From positions 1-52,017 of the forward strand of contig NZ_SMRP01000042.1 in NCBI RefSeq assembly GCF_004353915.1: a stretch of 52,017 bases of DNA, read 5' to 3'. This DNA comes from Paraburkholderia silviterrae. GTDB lineage: Bacteria; Pseudomonadota; Gammaproteobacteria; Burkholderiales; Burkholderiaceae. The translations under genes were made by a program, and so were the position numbers. Under the pieces are notes generated by a model. The model was given only the letters and a program-made list of their open reading frames with translations, made no database searches and was not told the origin of the DNA. Shown here one piece after another: positions 37,443 to 46,313 of the stretch (position 1 is its first letter; every line of letters starts with the position of its first letter).

Positions 37443-40400
37443 ATGAACATCTCCCACTTCTGCATCGACCGGCCGATCTTCGCGTCCGTCATTTCGATCG
37501 TCATCACGCTCGGTGGCGCGCTGACGATGTTCTCGCTGCCGATCGCGCAGTACCCGGATGTCACGCCGCCGCAAATCACGGTTTCCGCGACTTACCCGGG
37601 CGCGAGCGCGGACGTCGTCGCGAACAATGTGGCCGCGCCGCTCGAGGAGCAGGTCAACGGCGCGGACAACATGATCTACATGTATTCGTCCAGCTCGTCG
37701 ACCGGCAACCTGACGCTCAACGTCTTCTTCGAGATCGGCACCAATCCGGAGCTTGCCCAGGTCGACGTGCAGAACCGCGTGAATCTCGCGCTGCCGCAAC
37801 TGCCGCAGCAGGTGCAGTCGCAGGGCGTCCAGGTCCAGAAGAAGTCGAACGCCTTCATGATGGTGATCGCGGTTTACTCGCCCGACCAGCGCTTCGACCC
37901 GACCTATATTGCGAACTATGCGAACGTCTATGTGCTCGATACGCTCAAGCGGATTCCGGGCGCGAACCAGTCGGCGATCTTCGGCACACCTGACTACGCG
38001 ATGCGGATCTGGCTGAAGCCGGATCGCATGGCGCAGCTCGGCATTACCGCGGGCGACGTGCAGAACGCGGTGCGCGCGCAGAACCAGCAGTTCGCCGTTG
38101 GCACCGTTGGCCAGTCGCCGACCGGCAACCCGGTCGAGCAGTCGTTCGCGGTGACGACTACGGGGCGGCTCGCGACAGCGGAAGAGTTCGACAACATCAT
38201 CATCAGAGCGGCCAGTAGCGGTGCGGCGATCGTTCGCCTGAAAGACATCGGCCGGGCTGAACTGGGCCAGAAGAGCTATTCGAACCGCACCACCTACCAG
38301 GGCAAGCCGGCCACGATCATCGCGGTCTACCAGCAGCCGGGCGCGAACGCGCTCGATGTTTCGAAGCAGGTGCGCGCGACGCTCGATCAACTGAAAAAGG
38401 CGTTTCCCGAAGGGCTCGACTATCAGATCGCGATGGACACGACGGACTTCACGCGCGCGTCGATCACCGACGTGATCCACACGTTCTTCGAGGCGCTCGT
38501 GCTGGTGGTGATCGTCGTGTACGTGTTCCTGCAGAGCCTGCGCGCGACGATCATTCCGGTGATGGCGGTGCCGGTGTCGATCGTCGGCACGGCGATGGGC
38601 ATGGCGGAACTGGGCTTCTCGATCAACATGCTGACGCTGTTCGGGATGGTGCTTGCGATCGGCATCGTCGTGGACGATGCGATCGTCGTGATCGAGAACG
38701 TCGAGCGCAATATGACCGTCCACAAGCTCAACCCGAAAGACGCGGCCAAGCGCGCGATGGACGAGGTGTCGGGCCCGGTGGTCGCGATCGTGCTCGTGAT
38801 GTGCGCGGTGTTCGTGCCGGTTGCGTTCCTCGGCGGGATCACCGGGCAGCTGTACAAGCAGTTCGCGATCACGATCGCGATCTCCGTGGTGTTCTCGGGC
38901 ATCGTGGCGTTGACGCTGTCGCCCGCGTTGGCCGCGATCCTGCTCAAGGAAACGCACCACGAAAAGAAGGGCTTTTTCCTGTGGTTCGACAACAAGTTCG
39001 CGCGCATGACGGCCGGCTACGGGCGCGCCGTGCGGTTCGTGATCCGGCGCTACGTGATGGGCATCATCGTTTTCGCGGGCGTGATCGTGCTCGCGGTCCT
39101 GATGGCCAAAACGATTCCGGGCGGCTTCCTGCCGCCCGAGGACCAGGGCTACCTGCTCGGCGCGATCATCATGCCGGACGCGGCCAGTCTCGACCGGACC
39201 GCGGACGTCGGGGACAAGGTCACCGACTACTTCATGAAGCAGCCCGCGGTGAGCAGCGTCACGATCGTCAATGGATTCAGCCTGCTCGACAGCCAGAACA
39301 AGAACAATGCGGGCACGTTCTTCGTCGGCCTGAAGGGCTTCGACGAGCGCTACAAATTCTCGAACATCAAGGAGCAAAACGCGCGCGCGGTGCTGATCAA
39401 GGCCTATGAGACGCTTTCGAAGGTCCAGGAGGGCATCGTCGTGCCCGTGAATCCGCCATCCATTCCAGGCCTCGGCACGACGGGCGGCACGGAGATGTGG
39501 ATCGAAAGCCAGGGGGATGGGTCGATCCAGCAGCTCGCGGCCGTTGTGCAGGACTTCGTGGCGAAGGCGAAGGCGCGGCCCGAGCTCTCCGGCGTGACCT
39601 CGACCTTCAACGCGGCTTCGCAGCAACTGCTGGTGAACGTGGACCGGGATCAGGCGGAGACACTCGGTGTGCCGGTCGAAGAGGTGTACAGCGCGATGCA
39701 GACGATGTTCGGCTCGCTCTACGTGTCGCAGTTCAACAAGGACGCACGGCTGTGGCAGGTGATCGTGCAGGCCGATCCCCGCTACCGGCTCACGCCGGGC
39801 GACCTCGACCAGATCTATGTGCGCAGCCGGACCAACAACATGGTGCCGATCAAGGCGGTGATGACCTACCGCTACGTCACGGGCCCCGACCTGATCACGC
39901 GCTTCAACAATTTCCCGGCGGTGAAGATCACCGCGAACGCGGCGCCGGGCTACAGCTCGGGCCAGGTGATCTCGACCTTGCAGGAGCTCGCCGCGCAGAT
40001 GCCGCCGGGCTACGCCGTCGGCTGGAGCGGCGAGGCATTCGAGGAGATCAAGTCGGGCTCGGCCGGCGGCCTCGTGTTCGTATTCGGCATCATCATGGTG
40101 TTCCTGATCCTCGCCGCACAATACGAGAAGTGGTCGCTGCCGTTCGGCGTGCTGATGGCGGTGCCGTTCGCGCTGTTCGGCGCGTTGCTCGCGATCCTGC
40201 TGCGCGGCCTGAACAACGACGTCTACTTCCAGATCGGCCTGACGATGCTGATCGCGCTCGCCGCGAAGAACGCGATCCTGATCTTCGAGTTCGCGGTGCT
40301 GAACCGGGAGGAGGGCAAGTCGCCGTACGACGCGGCGCTCGTGGCCGCCGAAGAGCGTCTGCGGCCGATCGTGATGACCTCGCTCGCGTTCATCCTTGGC

Positions 40401-40661
40401 TGCGTGCCGCTCGCCATCGCACTGGGCGCATCGCAGAACAGCCGCCACTCGATCGGCACGGGCGTGATCGGCGGGATGCTGGGCGCCACCGCGATCGCCG
40501 TGTTTTTCATCCCGATGTTCTACTGGGCGATCGAGTCGCTCGGCTCTCGCAAGGGCGGCGGCAAGGCAACACCCCAGTCGGGCAGCGGGACGCCACCGGC
40601 GGCCCCGGGCGGCTCGGGCTCGCCGCATGTCACGCCGTCCGCACGGCATGAGGATGACTGA
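37443..40661 (+). CDS. RND efflux permease of the HAE1 family (AcrB/MexB/MexF-like)
   Basis: The product has about 1072 residues and 12 predicted membrane helices with two large periplasmic loops, the HAE1 layout. The start MNISHFCIDRPIFASVISIV and the paired Asp motif in helix 4 (GIVVDDAIVVIENVE) that carries the proton relay are visible. It exports hydrophobic drugs or toxic compounds using the proton gradient. It has its own GGATCCG region before ATG 37443 and ends in a Gly/Pro/Ser-rich tail. The antisense 1188-aa open frame is a GC shadow. Confidence 0.96.
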   Translation: MNISHFCIDRPIFASVISIVITLGGALTMFSLPIAQYPDVTPPQITVSATYPGASADVVANNVAAPLEEQVNGADNMIYMYSSSSSTGNLTLNVFFEIGTNPELAQVDVQNRVNLALPQLPQQVQSQGVQVQKKSNAFMMVIAVYSPDQRFDPTYIANYANVYVLDTLKRIPGANQSAIFGTPDYAMRIWLKPDRMAQLGITAGDVQNAVRAQNQQFAVGTVGQSPTGNPVEQSFAVTTTGRLATAEEFDNIIIRAASSGAAIVRLKDIGRAELGQKSYSNRTTYQGKPATIIAVYQQPGANALDVSKQVRATLDQLKKAFPEGLDYQIAMDTTDFTRASITDVIHTFFEALVLVVIVVYVFLQSLRATIIPVMAVPVSIVGTAMGMAELGFSINMLTLFGMVLAIGIVVDDAIVVIENVERNMTVHKLNPKDAAKRAMDEVSGPVVAIVLVMCAVFVPVAFLGGITGQLYKQFAITIAISVVFSGIVALTLSPALAAILLKETHHEKKGFFLWFDNKFARMTAGYGRAVRFVIRRYVMGIIVFAGVIVLAVLMAKTIPGGFLPPEDQGYLLGAIIMPDAASLDRTADVGDKVTDYFMKQPAVSSVTIVNGFSLLDSQNKNNAGTFFVGLKGFDERYKFSNIKEQNARAVLIKAYETLSKVQEGIVVPVNPPSIPGLGTTGGTEMWIESQGDGSIQQLAAVVQDFVAKAKARPELSGVTSTFNAASQQLLVNVDRDQAETLGVPVEEVYSAMQTMFGSLYVSQFNKDARLWQVIVQADPRYRLTPGDLDQIYVRSRTNNMVPIKAVMTYRYVTGPDLITRFNNFPAVKITANAAPGYSSGQVISTLQELAAQMPPGYAVGWSGEAFEEIKSGSAGGLVFVFGIIMVFLILAAQYEKWSLPFGVLMAVPFALFGALLAILLRGLNNDVYFQIGLTMLIALAAKNAILIFEFAVLNREEGKSPYDAALVAAEERLRPIVMTSLAFILGCVPLAIALGASQNSRHSIGTGVIGGMLGATAIAVFFIPMFYWAIESLGSRKGGGKATPQSGSGTPPAAPGGSGSPHVTPSARHEDD

Positions 40662-40662
40662 C

Positions 40663-42159
40663 ATGCGTCCCGCAGCCTTCGCGCGCGTTGCTGCGCCGCT
40701 CCTCGTCATCGGATTGCTGCACGGCTGCCTGCTCGGCCCCAACTACGAGCGGCCGAAGGTGGCCGTGCCCGACACGTACCGCTTCCCGTACGCCAACGCG
40801 GCGGATGTCGCCAACACCGCATGGTGGGAGCAGTTCGGGGACCCGGTGCTCAACGACCTCGTGAAGACCGCGCTCGCGAACAACCTCAATGTGAAGCAGG
40901 CGGGCGCGCGCGTCGACGAGTTCCTGGGCCAGTTCGTGAGCACGCGTTCGGCGTTGTTCCCGCAGGCGAGCGTCGGCTTCGGCGCGTCGCGCCAGCGCGC
41001 GTCGCGGGATGGGCCCACACCGATACCGCCCGGCGTCTCGCCGGTGTTCAACGAGTTCCAGCCGAGCGTCTCGGGCTTCTGGAATATCGACCTGTTCGGC
41101 CAGGTGCGGCGCGAGACGGAGGCGGCGCGCGCGAATGTGAACGCGGCCGAGCAGAGCCGCCGCGCGACCATCCTCACACTGGTCTCGTCGGTCGCGACGT
41201 CGTATATCACGCTGCGCAGCCTCGACGCGCAGCTCGAGATTGCCCAGAGCACGCTGGCGAGCCGTGCCGATTCCGTGCACGTGTTCACGCTGCGCCGGCA
41301 GTTCGGCCAGACCTCGGAGATGGAGCTGGCACAGAGCCAGTCCGACTATGAGGCCACGGCGGCGACCATTCCACAGCTCGAGCAGCAGATCGCGCAGCAG
41401 GAAGATGCGCTCTCGGTGCTGCTCGGCAGCAATCCGGAGCCCATCCTGCGCGGCCACGCGCTGGCCGATATCGCAACGCCCCTCGTGCCCGCGGGCATGC
41501 CATCGGACCTGCTCGATCGCCGGCCCGACCTGTTGCAGGCCGAGCAGAACCTGATCGCGCAAAACGCGCTGATCGGCGCGGCGCGCGCATTGTATTTCCC
41601 GCAGATCTCGCTCACGGGGCTGTTTGGCTCGGTCAGCACACAGTTCTCGAACCTCTTCACCGGACCCGCGCGGGTATGGTCGTTTGCCGGGTCGGCAACG
41701 CTGCCGATCTTCACGGGCGGCAACATCTACGGCCAGAACAAGCAGGCCGAAGCGCGCCAGCAAGAGGCGCTGTTCGCGTATGAAAATGCGATCCAGGTGG
41801 CGTTCCAGCAGGTCGACGATGCGCTGATCGCGGTGCAGAAGTCGCGCGAGCAAGTGGCGATCCAGCGCCGCCAGGTCGACGCGCTGCGCACCTATCTGCG
41901 GCTCGCGCGGCTGCGTTACGAGGGGGGCTACACGAGCTACCTGGAGGTGCTCGACGCCGAGCGCAATCTGTTCAGCGCGGAGCTTCAATTCACGCAGACG
42001 CAGGCCGCGACGCTCACGAATCTCGTCAATCTCTACATGGCGATGGGCGGCGGCTGGGTCGTAGAGGCGGAGCGGCTGAGCGTGCCCGCACCGGCCCCCG
42101 GACAGCCGCAGGCTGCGCAACCCGCCGCGTCACAACCCGCCGCTCAGGTGCCGCAATGA
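40663..42159 (+). CDS. Outer-membrane efflux lipoprotein (OprM/NodT family)
   Basis: The 498-aa product has a lipoprotein signal with Cys in LLHGCLLGPNYERP and the duplicated OEP helical-barrel repeats (TSYITLRSLDAQLEIAQSTL; LRYEGGYTSYLEVLDAERNL). It forms the channel partner of the adaptor and permease just upstream. ATG 40663 is preceded by GAGG at 40650; 40654 and 40627 are alternatives in the same frame. Its C-terminus is Pro/Ala/Gln-rich, and its stop overlaps the pqiA start (ATGA at 42156), an unusual link of a pump to the Pqi system. Confidence 0.92.
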   Translation: MRPAAFARVAAPLLVIGLLHGCLLGPNYERPKVAVPDTYRFPYANAADVANTAWWEQFGDPVLNDLVKTALANNLNVKQAGARVDEFLGQFVSTRSALFPQASVGFGASRQRASRDGPTPIPPGVSPVFNEFQPSVSGFWNIDLFGQVRRETEAARANVNAAEQSRRATILTLVSSVATSYITLRSLDAQLEIAQSTLASRADSVHVFTLRRQFGQTSEMELAQSQSDYEATAATIPQLEQQIAQQEDALSVLLGSNPEPILRGHALADIATPLVPAGMPSDLLDRRPDLLQAEQNLIAQNALIGAARALYFPQISLTGLFGSVSTQFSNLFTGPARVWSFAGSATLPIFTGGNIYGQNKQAEARQQEALFAYENAIQVAFQQVDDALIAVQKSREQVAIQRRQVDALRTYLRLARLRYEGGYTSYLEVLDAERNLFSAELQFTQTQAATLTNLVNLYMAMGGGWVVEAERLSVPAPAPGQPQAAQPAASQPAAQVPQ

Positions 42160-43439
42160 CAGCAGGCAAGCTCATTGCATGCCACGAGTGCGACCTCCTG
42201 CAGCGTGAAGTGCCCGTGCCGGAGGGTGGGGTGCTGCGCTGCCGCCGCTGTCACGCCGAGTTCTACCGGAACCTCCCGGACAGCCTCGAGCGTGCGCTCG
42301 CGCTGTCGCTCGGCGCAGTCGTTCTGTTCGCCATCTCGAATGCGTATCCGATCGTTGGACTGTCGGTCAACGGCACGCTCGTCGAGACGACGCTGATGGG
42401 CGCGGTGCGCGTGCTGTATCGGGACGGCAAGTGGCCGCTCGCCAGCCTCGTGTTCGCGACTACGGTGCTCATGCCGATCCTGCAGACCACGGGCATGTTG
42501 TGGATGCTGGTGCCGTTGAAGTACGAGCGCGTGCCGTGGGGCGGGCCATGGGTGTTCCGGTTGTGCCATCTGTGCCAGCCGTGGGGGATGACCGAAGTCC
42601 TGATTCTCGGCTTGCTGGTCGCGCTCGTGAAGCTCTCGAAGATCGCGGGCGTGGTGGTCGGCCCGGCGCTATGGTCGTTCGGCGCGCTGATGCTGGTCCT
42701 CGCAGCGGCTTCGGCCGCCTTCGACACGCACATCCTGTGGTTGCGCGTGGCCGCGGTGGAGCACCGGCATGGGCTGCCCGCGCTCGACGAGTCGTTGCCG
42801 CGCGGCGCGCTCACGGCGGCGCAATGCGGTCTCGCGCTGTGCCACGACTGCGGACTGCTCGCGAGTGTGCAGCAGCATGCGCACCATTGCCCGCGCTGTG
42901 GCGCGGCGCTGCACCTGCGCAAGCCCGCGAGCCTGTCGCGCACCTGGGCCCTTCTGATTGCCGCCATGGTGATGTACATCCCGGCGAACATGCTGCCGGT
43001 GATGTACACGAGCTCGTTGTTCGGCGCCGAGAACGACACGATTCTCTCCGGCGTCGTCTATCTCTGGACATCGGGCTCGTGGCCGCTCGCGATCGTGGTG
43101 TTCGTCGCGAGCATCGCGGTGCCGATGCTGAAGATTCTCGCGCTCGTCTACCTGGCGGTCTCCACGCAGATGCACTCGCGCTGGTACCCCGTCGAGCGCA
43201 CGCGGATCTACCGGATCGTCGAGTTCGTCGGGCGCTGGTCGATGCTCGACATCTACGTGATCACGATGCTCGTCGCGCTGGTGCAGTTTCAGGCGCTCGC
43301 AACGATCCAGGCCGGTAACGCGGCGATTGCCTTTGGGGCGGTGGTGGTCCTCACGATGTTCGCGGCGATGGTGTTTGACCCACGTCTGATGTGGGACGAA
43401 GCGGAGCAAGATCATGCCAGCACAGGACCCCAAGCCTGA
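42156..43439 (+). CDS. pqiA: PqiA-family membrane protein
   Basis: The 427-aa product has two tandem PqiA domains, each with a cysteine zinc-ribbon (CHECDL...CRRC at residues about 9-31 and CHDC...CPRC about residues 228-250) and four membrane helices. PqiA works with PqiB and PqiC in a trans-envelope bridge thought to move lipids between membranes. It starts within the stop of the outer-membrane efflux gene and its 3' end overlaps pqiB by 26 bp, so the whole set is likely translationally coupled. Confidence 0.94.
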   Translation: MTAGKLIACHECDLLQREVPVPEGGVLRCRRCHAEFYRNLPDSLERALALSLGAVVLFAISNAYPIVGLSVNGTLVETTLMGAVRVLYRDGKWPLASLVFATTVLMPILQTTGMLWMLVPLKYERVPWGGPWVFRLCHLCQPWGMTEVLILGLLVALVKLSKIAGVVVGPALWSFGALMLVLAAASAAFDTHILWLRVAAVEHRHGLPALDESLPRGALTAAQCGLALCHDCGLLASVQQHAHHCPRCGAALHLRKPASLSRTWALLIAAMVMYIPANMLPVMYTSSLFGAENDTILSGVVYLWTSGSWPLAIVVFVASIAVPMLKILALVYLAVSTQMHSRWYPVERTRIYRIVEFVGRWSMLDIYVITMLVALVQFQALATIQAGNAAIAFGAVVVLTMFAAMVFDPRLMWDEAEQDHASTGPQA

Positions 43440-45036
43440 TTTCCCCAACGCCGAGGCCGTGCCGCGCTCGCGCTGGCGCCTGCAGCTCATATGGTTCGTG
43501 CCGATCCTCGCGGTGTTGATTGGCGGCTCGCTCGCGCTCAAGGCGGTCATCGAAAAAGGCCCGACGATCACCATCAGCTTTGCGACTGCCGAAGGGCTCG
43601 AGGCGGGCAAGACCAAGATCAAGTTCAAGAACGTCGATATCGGCATCGTCAAGTCGGTGACGCTCACGCCCGACCACATGCGCGTGCTCGCGACCGCCGA
43701 CATCAACAAGGACGCGACCGACATGCTGGTCGATAACACGCGTTTCTGGGTCGTGCGTCCGCGCATTTCAGGCGGGACGGTGTCCGGGATCAGCACGCTC
43801 CTGTCCGGCTCGTACCTTGGGATGGACGTCGGCAATGCCAAGGCCGAGCGGCGCGACTTCGTCGGCCTCGAAGTGCCGCCGGTGATCGCGAGCGACGTGC
43901 CCGGCCGTGAATTCGTCCTGAAGAGCGCGGACATGGGCTCGCTCGACATCGGCTCGCCGGTGTACTTCCGCCGTCTGCAGGTCGGCCAGGTCTCGGGCTA
44001 CAAGCTCGATCCCGACGGCAGCGGCGTGACGCTGCACGTGTTCATCAACGCACCGTACGACAAGTTCGTGCTTGCGGACACGCGCTTCTGGCATGCGAGC
44101 GGCGTCGACGTGAAGGTCGGCTCCAATGGCATTCAGGTCAACACGCAGTCGCTGGTGTCGATCATGATAGGCGGCGTGGCGTTCGAAGCGCCGCCCGACG
44201 GACTCGACAAGACCGTTGCCACGAACGGCTCGACGTTCACGCTGTTCCCGGACCGGACCGAGGCGATGAAGGCGCATTACCGGATCGTCGTCAAGTACGT
44301 GGCCAACTTCAATGAATCGGTGCGAGGCCTGACGGTGGGCGCGCCCGTCGATTTCCGCGGCATCGTGATCGGCGAAGTGACGGCAATCTATACGCGCTTC
44401 GATCCGAAGACCGAGAAGTTCACCATTCCGGTGGAATTCAATCTCTATCCGGCGCTCTTCACGTCCCGCTACAGGACCCGGGCGGCGACCGACACCGACG
44501 ACCGGTTGACCAACCAGCCCTACGCGCTCGCAGACAGCCTCGTCGCAAAGGGACTGCGCCTGCAGCTGAGAACCGGCAACCTGCTGACCGGGCAACTGTA
44601 CCTGGCCGTCGACTTCTTCCCCGACGCGCCGAAGGCCATGGTCGACTGGCAGTCCTCGCCTCCGGCGCTGCCCACGATTCCCGGCAACCTGCAACGGTTG
44701 CAGGACGATGTCACGCAGCTCGTGGCGAAGCTGAACAAGATTCCGTTCGAGGCGATTGGCAAGAACACGCAACAGACGCTCGCGAGCGCAAACACGCTGC
44801 TCAACCATCTCGACACCGAGATCGTCCCGCAGGCGCAGGACACACTGGTGGCGGCGCACGCCGCGCTCGGCGCCGCCACCAACGCGCTGCAGCCGAACTC
44901 GGCGCTGCAGCAGAACACCGCCGACGCGATGCAGGAGCTGGCGCGCACGGCCGCGTCCTTCCGCACCCTTGCTGATTATCTGGAGCGGCATCCGGAAGCG
45001 TTGATTCGCGGAAAGTCGCAGGAGACCCAGCCGTGA
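43414..45036 (+). CDS. pqiB: PqiB, MCE-domain protein
   Basis: The 540-aa product has one N-terminal membrane helix (about residues 21-42) and three MlaD/MCE domains (about residues 45-115, 160-220 and 290-370), then a long helical C-terminus (LQRLQDDVTQLVAKLNKIPF, then LASANTLLNHLDTEIVPQAQ) that in E. coli PqiB builds the needle-like tunnel across the periplasm. It overlaps pqiA by 26 bp and pqiC by 4 bp. Confidence 0.95.
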   Translation: MPAQDPKPDFPNAEAVPRSRWRLQLIWFVPILAVLIGGSLALKAVIEKGPTITISFATAEGLEAGKTKIKFKNVDIGIVKSVTLTPDHMRVLATADINKDATDMLVDNTRFWVVRPRISGGTVSGISTLLSGSYLGMDVGNAKAERRDFVGLEVPPVIASDVPGREFVLKSADMGSLDIGSPVYFRRLQVGQVSGYKLDPDGSGVTLHVFINAPYDKFVLADTRFWHASGVDVKVGSNGIQVNTQSLVSIMIGGVAFEAPPDGLDKTVATNGSTFTLFPDRTEAMKAHYRIVVKYVANFNESVRGLTVGAPVDFRGIVIGEVTAIYTRFDPKTEKFTIPVEFNLYPALFTSRYRTRAATDTDDRLTNQPYALADSLVAKGLRLQLRTGNLLTGQLYLAVDFFPDAPKAMVDWQSSPPALPTIPGNLQRLQDDVTQLVAKLNKIPFEAIGKNTQQTLASANTLLNHLDTEIVPQAQDTLVAAHAALGAATNALQPNSALQQNTADAMQELARTAASFRTLADYLERHPEALIRGKSQETQP

Positions 45037-45623
45037 AGCGCACATTCCTGTTCCCCGCTGCCGTGCTGATCGCAGGCCTCGCTGGCGGCTGCAGCAGTTC
45101 CCCGACCGCCAGCTTCTATCGCCTGAAGCCGGACGCCACGCTCACCACCCTGGGCACCGCCGCGCCGCTGTATGTCGTGGTGAGCCCTGTCACCATTCCG
45201 GAGCTGGTCGACCGGCCGCAGATCGTCGTGACCCTCGCCGGTAACCAGGTCTCGCCCAACGAATTTCAGCGCTGGGCCGACCCGCTGAAAAGCGACATCC
45301 AGCGCGCAATCGCTGGCGACCTCGCGGCGTTGCTCGGGTCTGAGCACGTGAGCGTTTTTGGTGCCGACTCCGGCGGGCCGCCGGTGTGGCGCGTGCGCGT
45401 CGATGTGATGCGCTTCGATTCGGTGGTGGGGGAGACAGCGAGCGTCGACGCGCTATGGACGATCTGGCCGCCGAAGGAGACGAAGCCGATCCTCGGGCAC
45501 ACGTCCGCGCGCGAGCCGGTGCAAGGGCAGGGCTATGACGCGCTCGTGGCTGCGCACGATCGGGCGCTGGCTTCGGTGAGCCGCGATATTGCAGCGGCCA
45601 TCCAGGCGGACTTGCCGCGATGA
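45033..45623 (+). CDS. pqiC: PqiC, ABC-type transport auxiliary lipoprotein
   Basis: The 196-aa product has a lipobox (LAGGCSSSPTASFYRLKP) and the PqiC/DUF330 fold. It begins with GTG overlapping the pqiB stop (GTGA) and would sit at the outer membrane as the receiving end of the Pqi bridge. It closes the six-gene run that begins with the RND adaptor at 36145. Confidence 0.93.
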   Translation: MKRTFLFPAAVLIAGLAGGCSSSPTASFYRLKPDATLTTLGTAAPLYVVVSPVTIPELVDRPQIVVTLAGNQVSPNEFQRWADPLKSDIQRAIAGDLAALLGSEHVSVFGADSGGPPVWRVRVDVMRFDSVVGETASVDALWTIWPPKETKPILGHTSAREPVQGQGYDALVAAHDRALASVSRDIAAAIQADLPR

Positions 45624-45707
45624 CCCGCGCGGGCGCGGCTCCTGGGTGTCTGCCGTGCCGGCTTCGCACGTCTTGATCGAGAGGCGTTGGGGTGGCGGCG
45701 AGCGCCG

Positions 45708-45992
45708 TCAATTGCAGCCGTGACTGTTGGCGGTTCGATAACACGTGGTGCCGCCGGGCCCCTTGACCACGCCTTTGCCATTCATCGTTTTTGCTTCGCC
45801 GCCCCGGTTCGTCTGGGTCGTGCGCACGCCATTCTGATTCACCTGGGATGTCCAGGCCGTGCCGGTATTGCGGTTATAGCCTCCAGCGGTCTGACCATTG
45901 CCGCAGACCGTTTCGCCACGGGCATTCGTTGCGCATGTTGCATACGCATGGGCGCTGAGCAATGCGCATACCAGTATCATCAGGGTCTTCAT
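45708..45992 (-). CDS. Small secreted protein of unknown function
   Basis: The 94-aa product has a signal peptide (MKTLMILVCALLSAHAYA, cleaved before TCATNARGET) and a mature part of about 75 residues rich in Gly, Thr and Asn with four cysteines (two near CATNARGETVC, two near CYRTANSHGC), likely disulfide-bonded. A good AGGAGAA ribosome site lies before the ATG. It is convergent to pqiC. I do not recognise a characterised family; short exported proteins of this style are frequent in Burkholderiaceae. Confidence 0.72.
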   Translation of the reverse strand: MKTLMILVCALLSAHAYATCATNARGETVCGNGQTAGGYNRNTGTAWTSQVNQNGVRTTQTNRGGEAKTMNGKGVVKGPGGTTCYRTANSHGCN

Positions 45993-46313
45993 GGAAGTTC
46001 TCCTGCAAGTGCTGAATCCGTCGAGAAAGCCTGGTTATGCAGACCGAATTCTGATGCCAGGGCGATGGAGATCTGGCCGGCTCGCCACCTACAAGTCTAG
46101 GTCGTCCCCATTCGCTTTTCTTCCGGAACGACTTGTTTTTCTTGTGTCCCGATACAGATAGATATCCTGATTATTTATGGACACCGTGAAGGCGTCTTGC
46201 CCGCGCGTTCACCCCCTGCAACAAATCCTTCACGAAGTGCCTATACGGTAGTGTCGATTGACCTTGAGTTCGTCCGAACAAGAAGTATTCAATTCCTTAC
46301 GGAGACGTTACAA
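45993..46313. other. Intergenic region between divergent secreted-protein genes
   Basis: This 321-bp gap serves two divergent genes. It holds the ribosome site of the small protein (about 46000-46006, minus strand), an AT-richer stretch near 46130-46185 that could contain promoters, and ACGGAGACG before the ATG at 46314. I see no further gene or repeat. Confidence 0.4.

Noticed and set aside
37176..40742. Minus-strand open frame of 1188 codons
   Set aside because: It lies antisense to the RND permease with its perfect HAE1 motifs, is Arg/His/Asp-rich with no recognisable fold, and is therefore a shadow.
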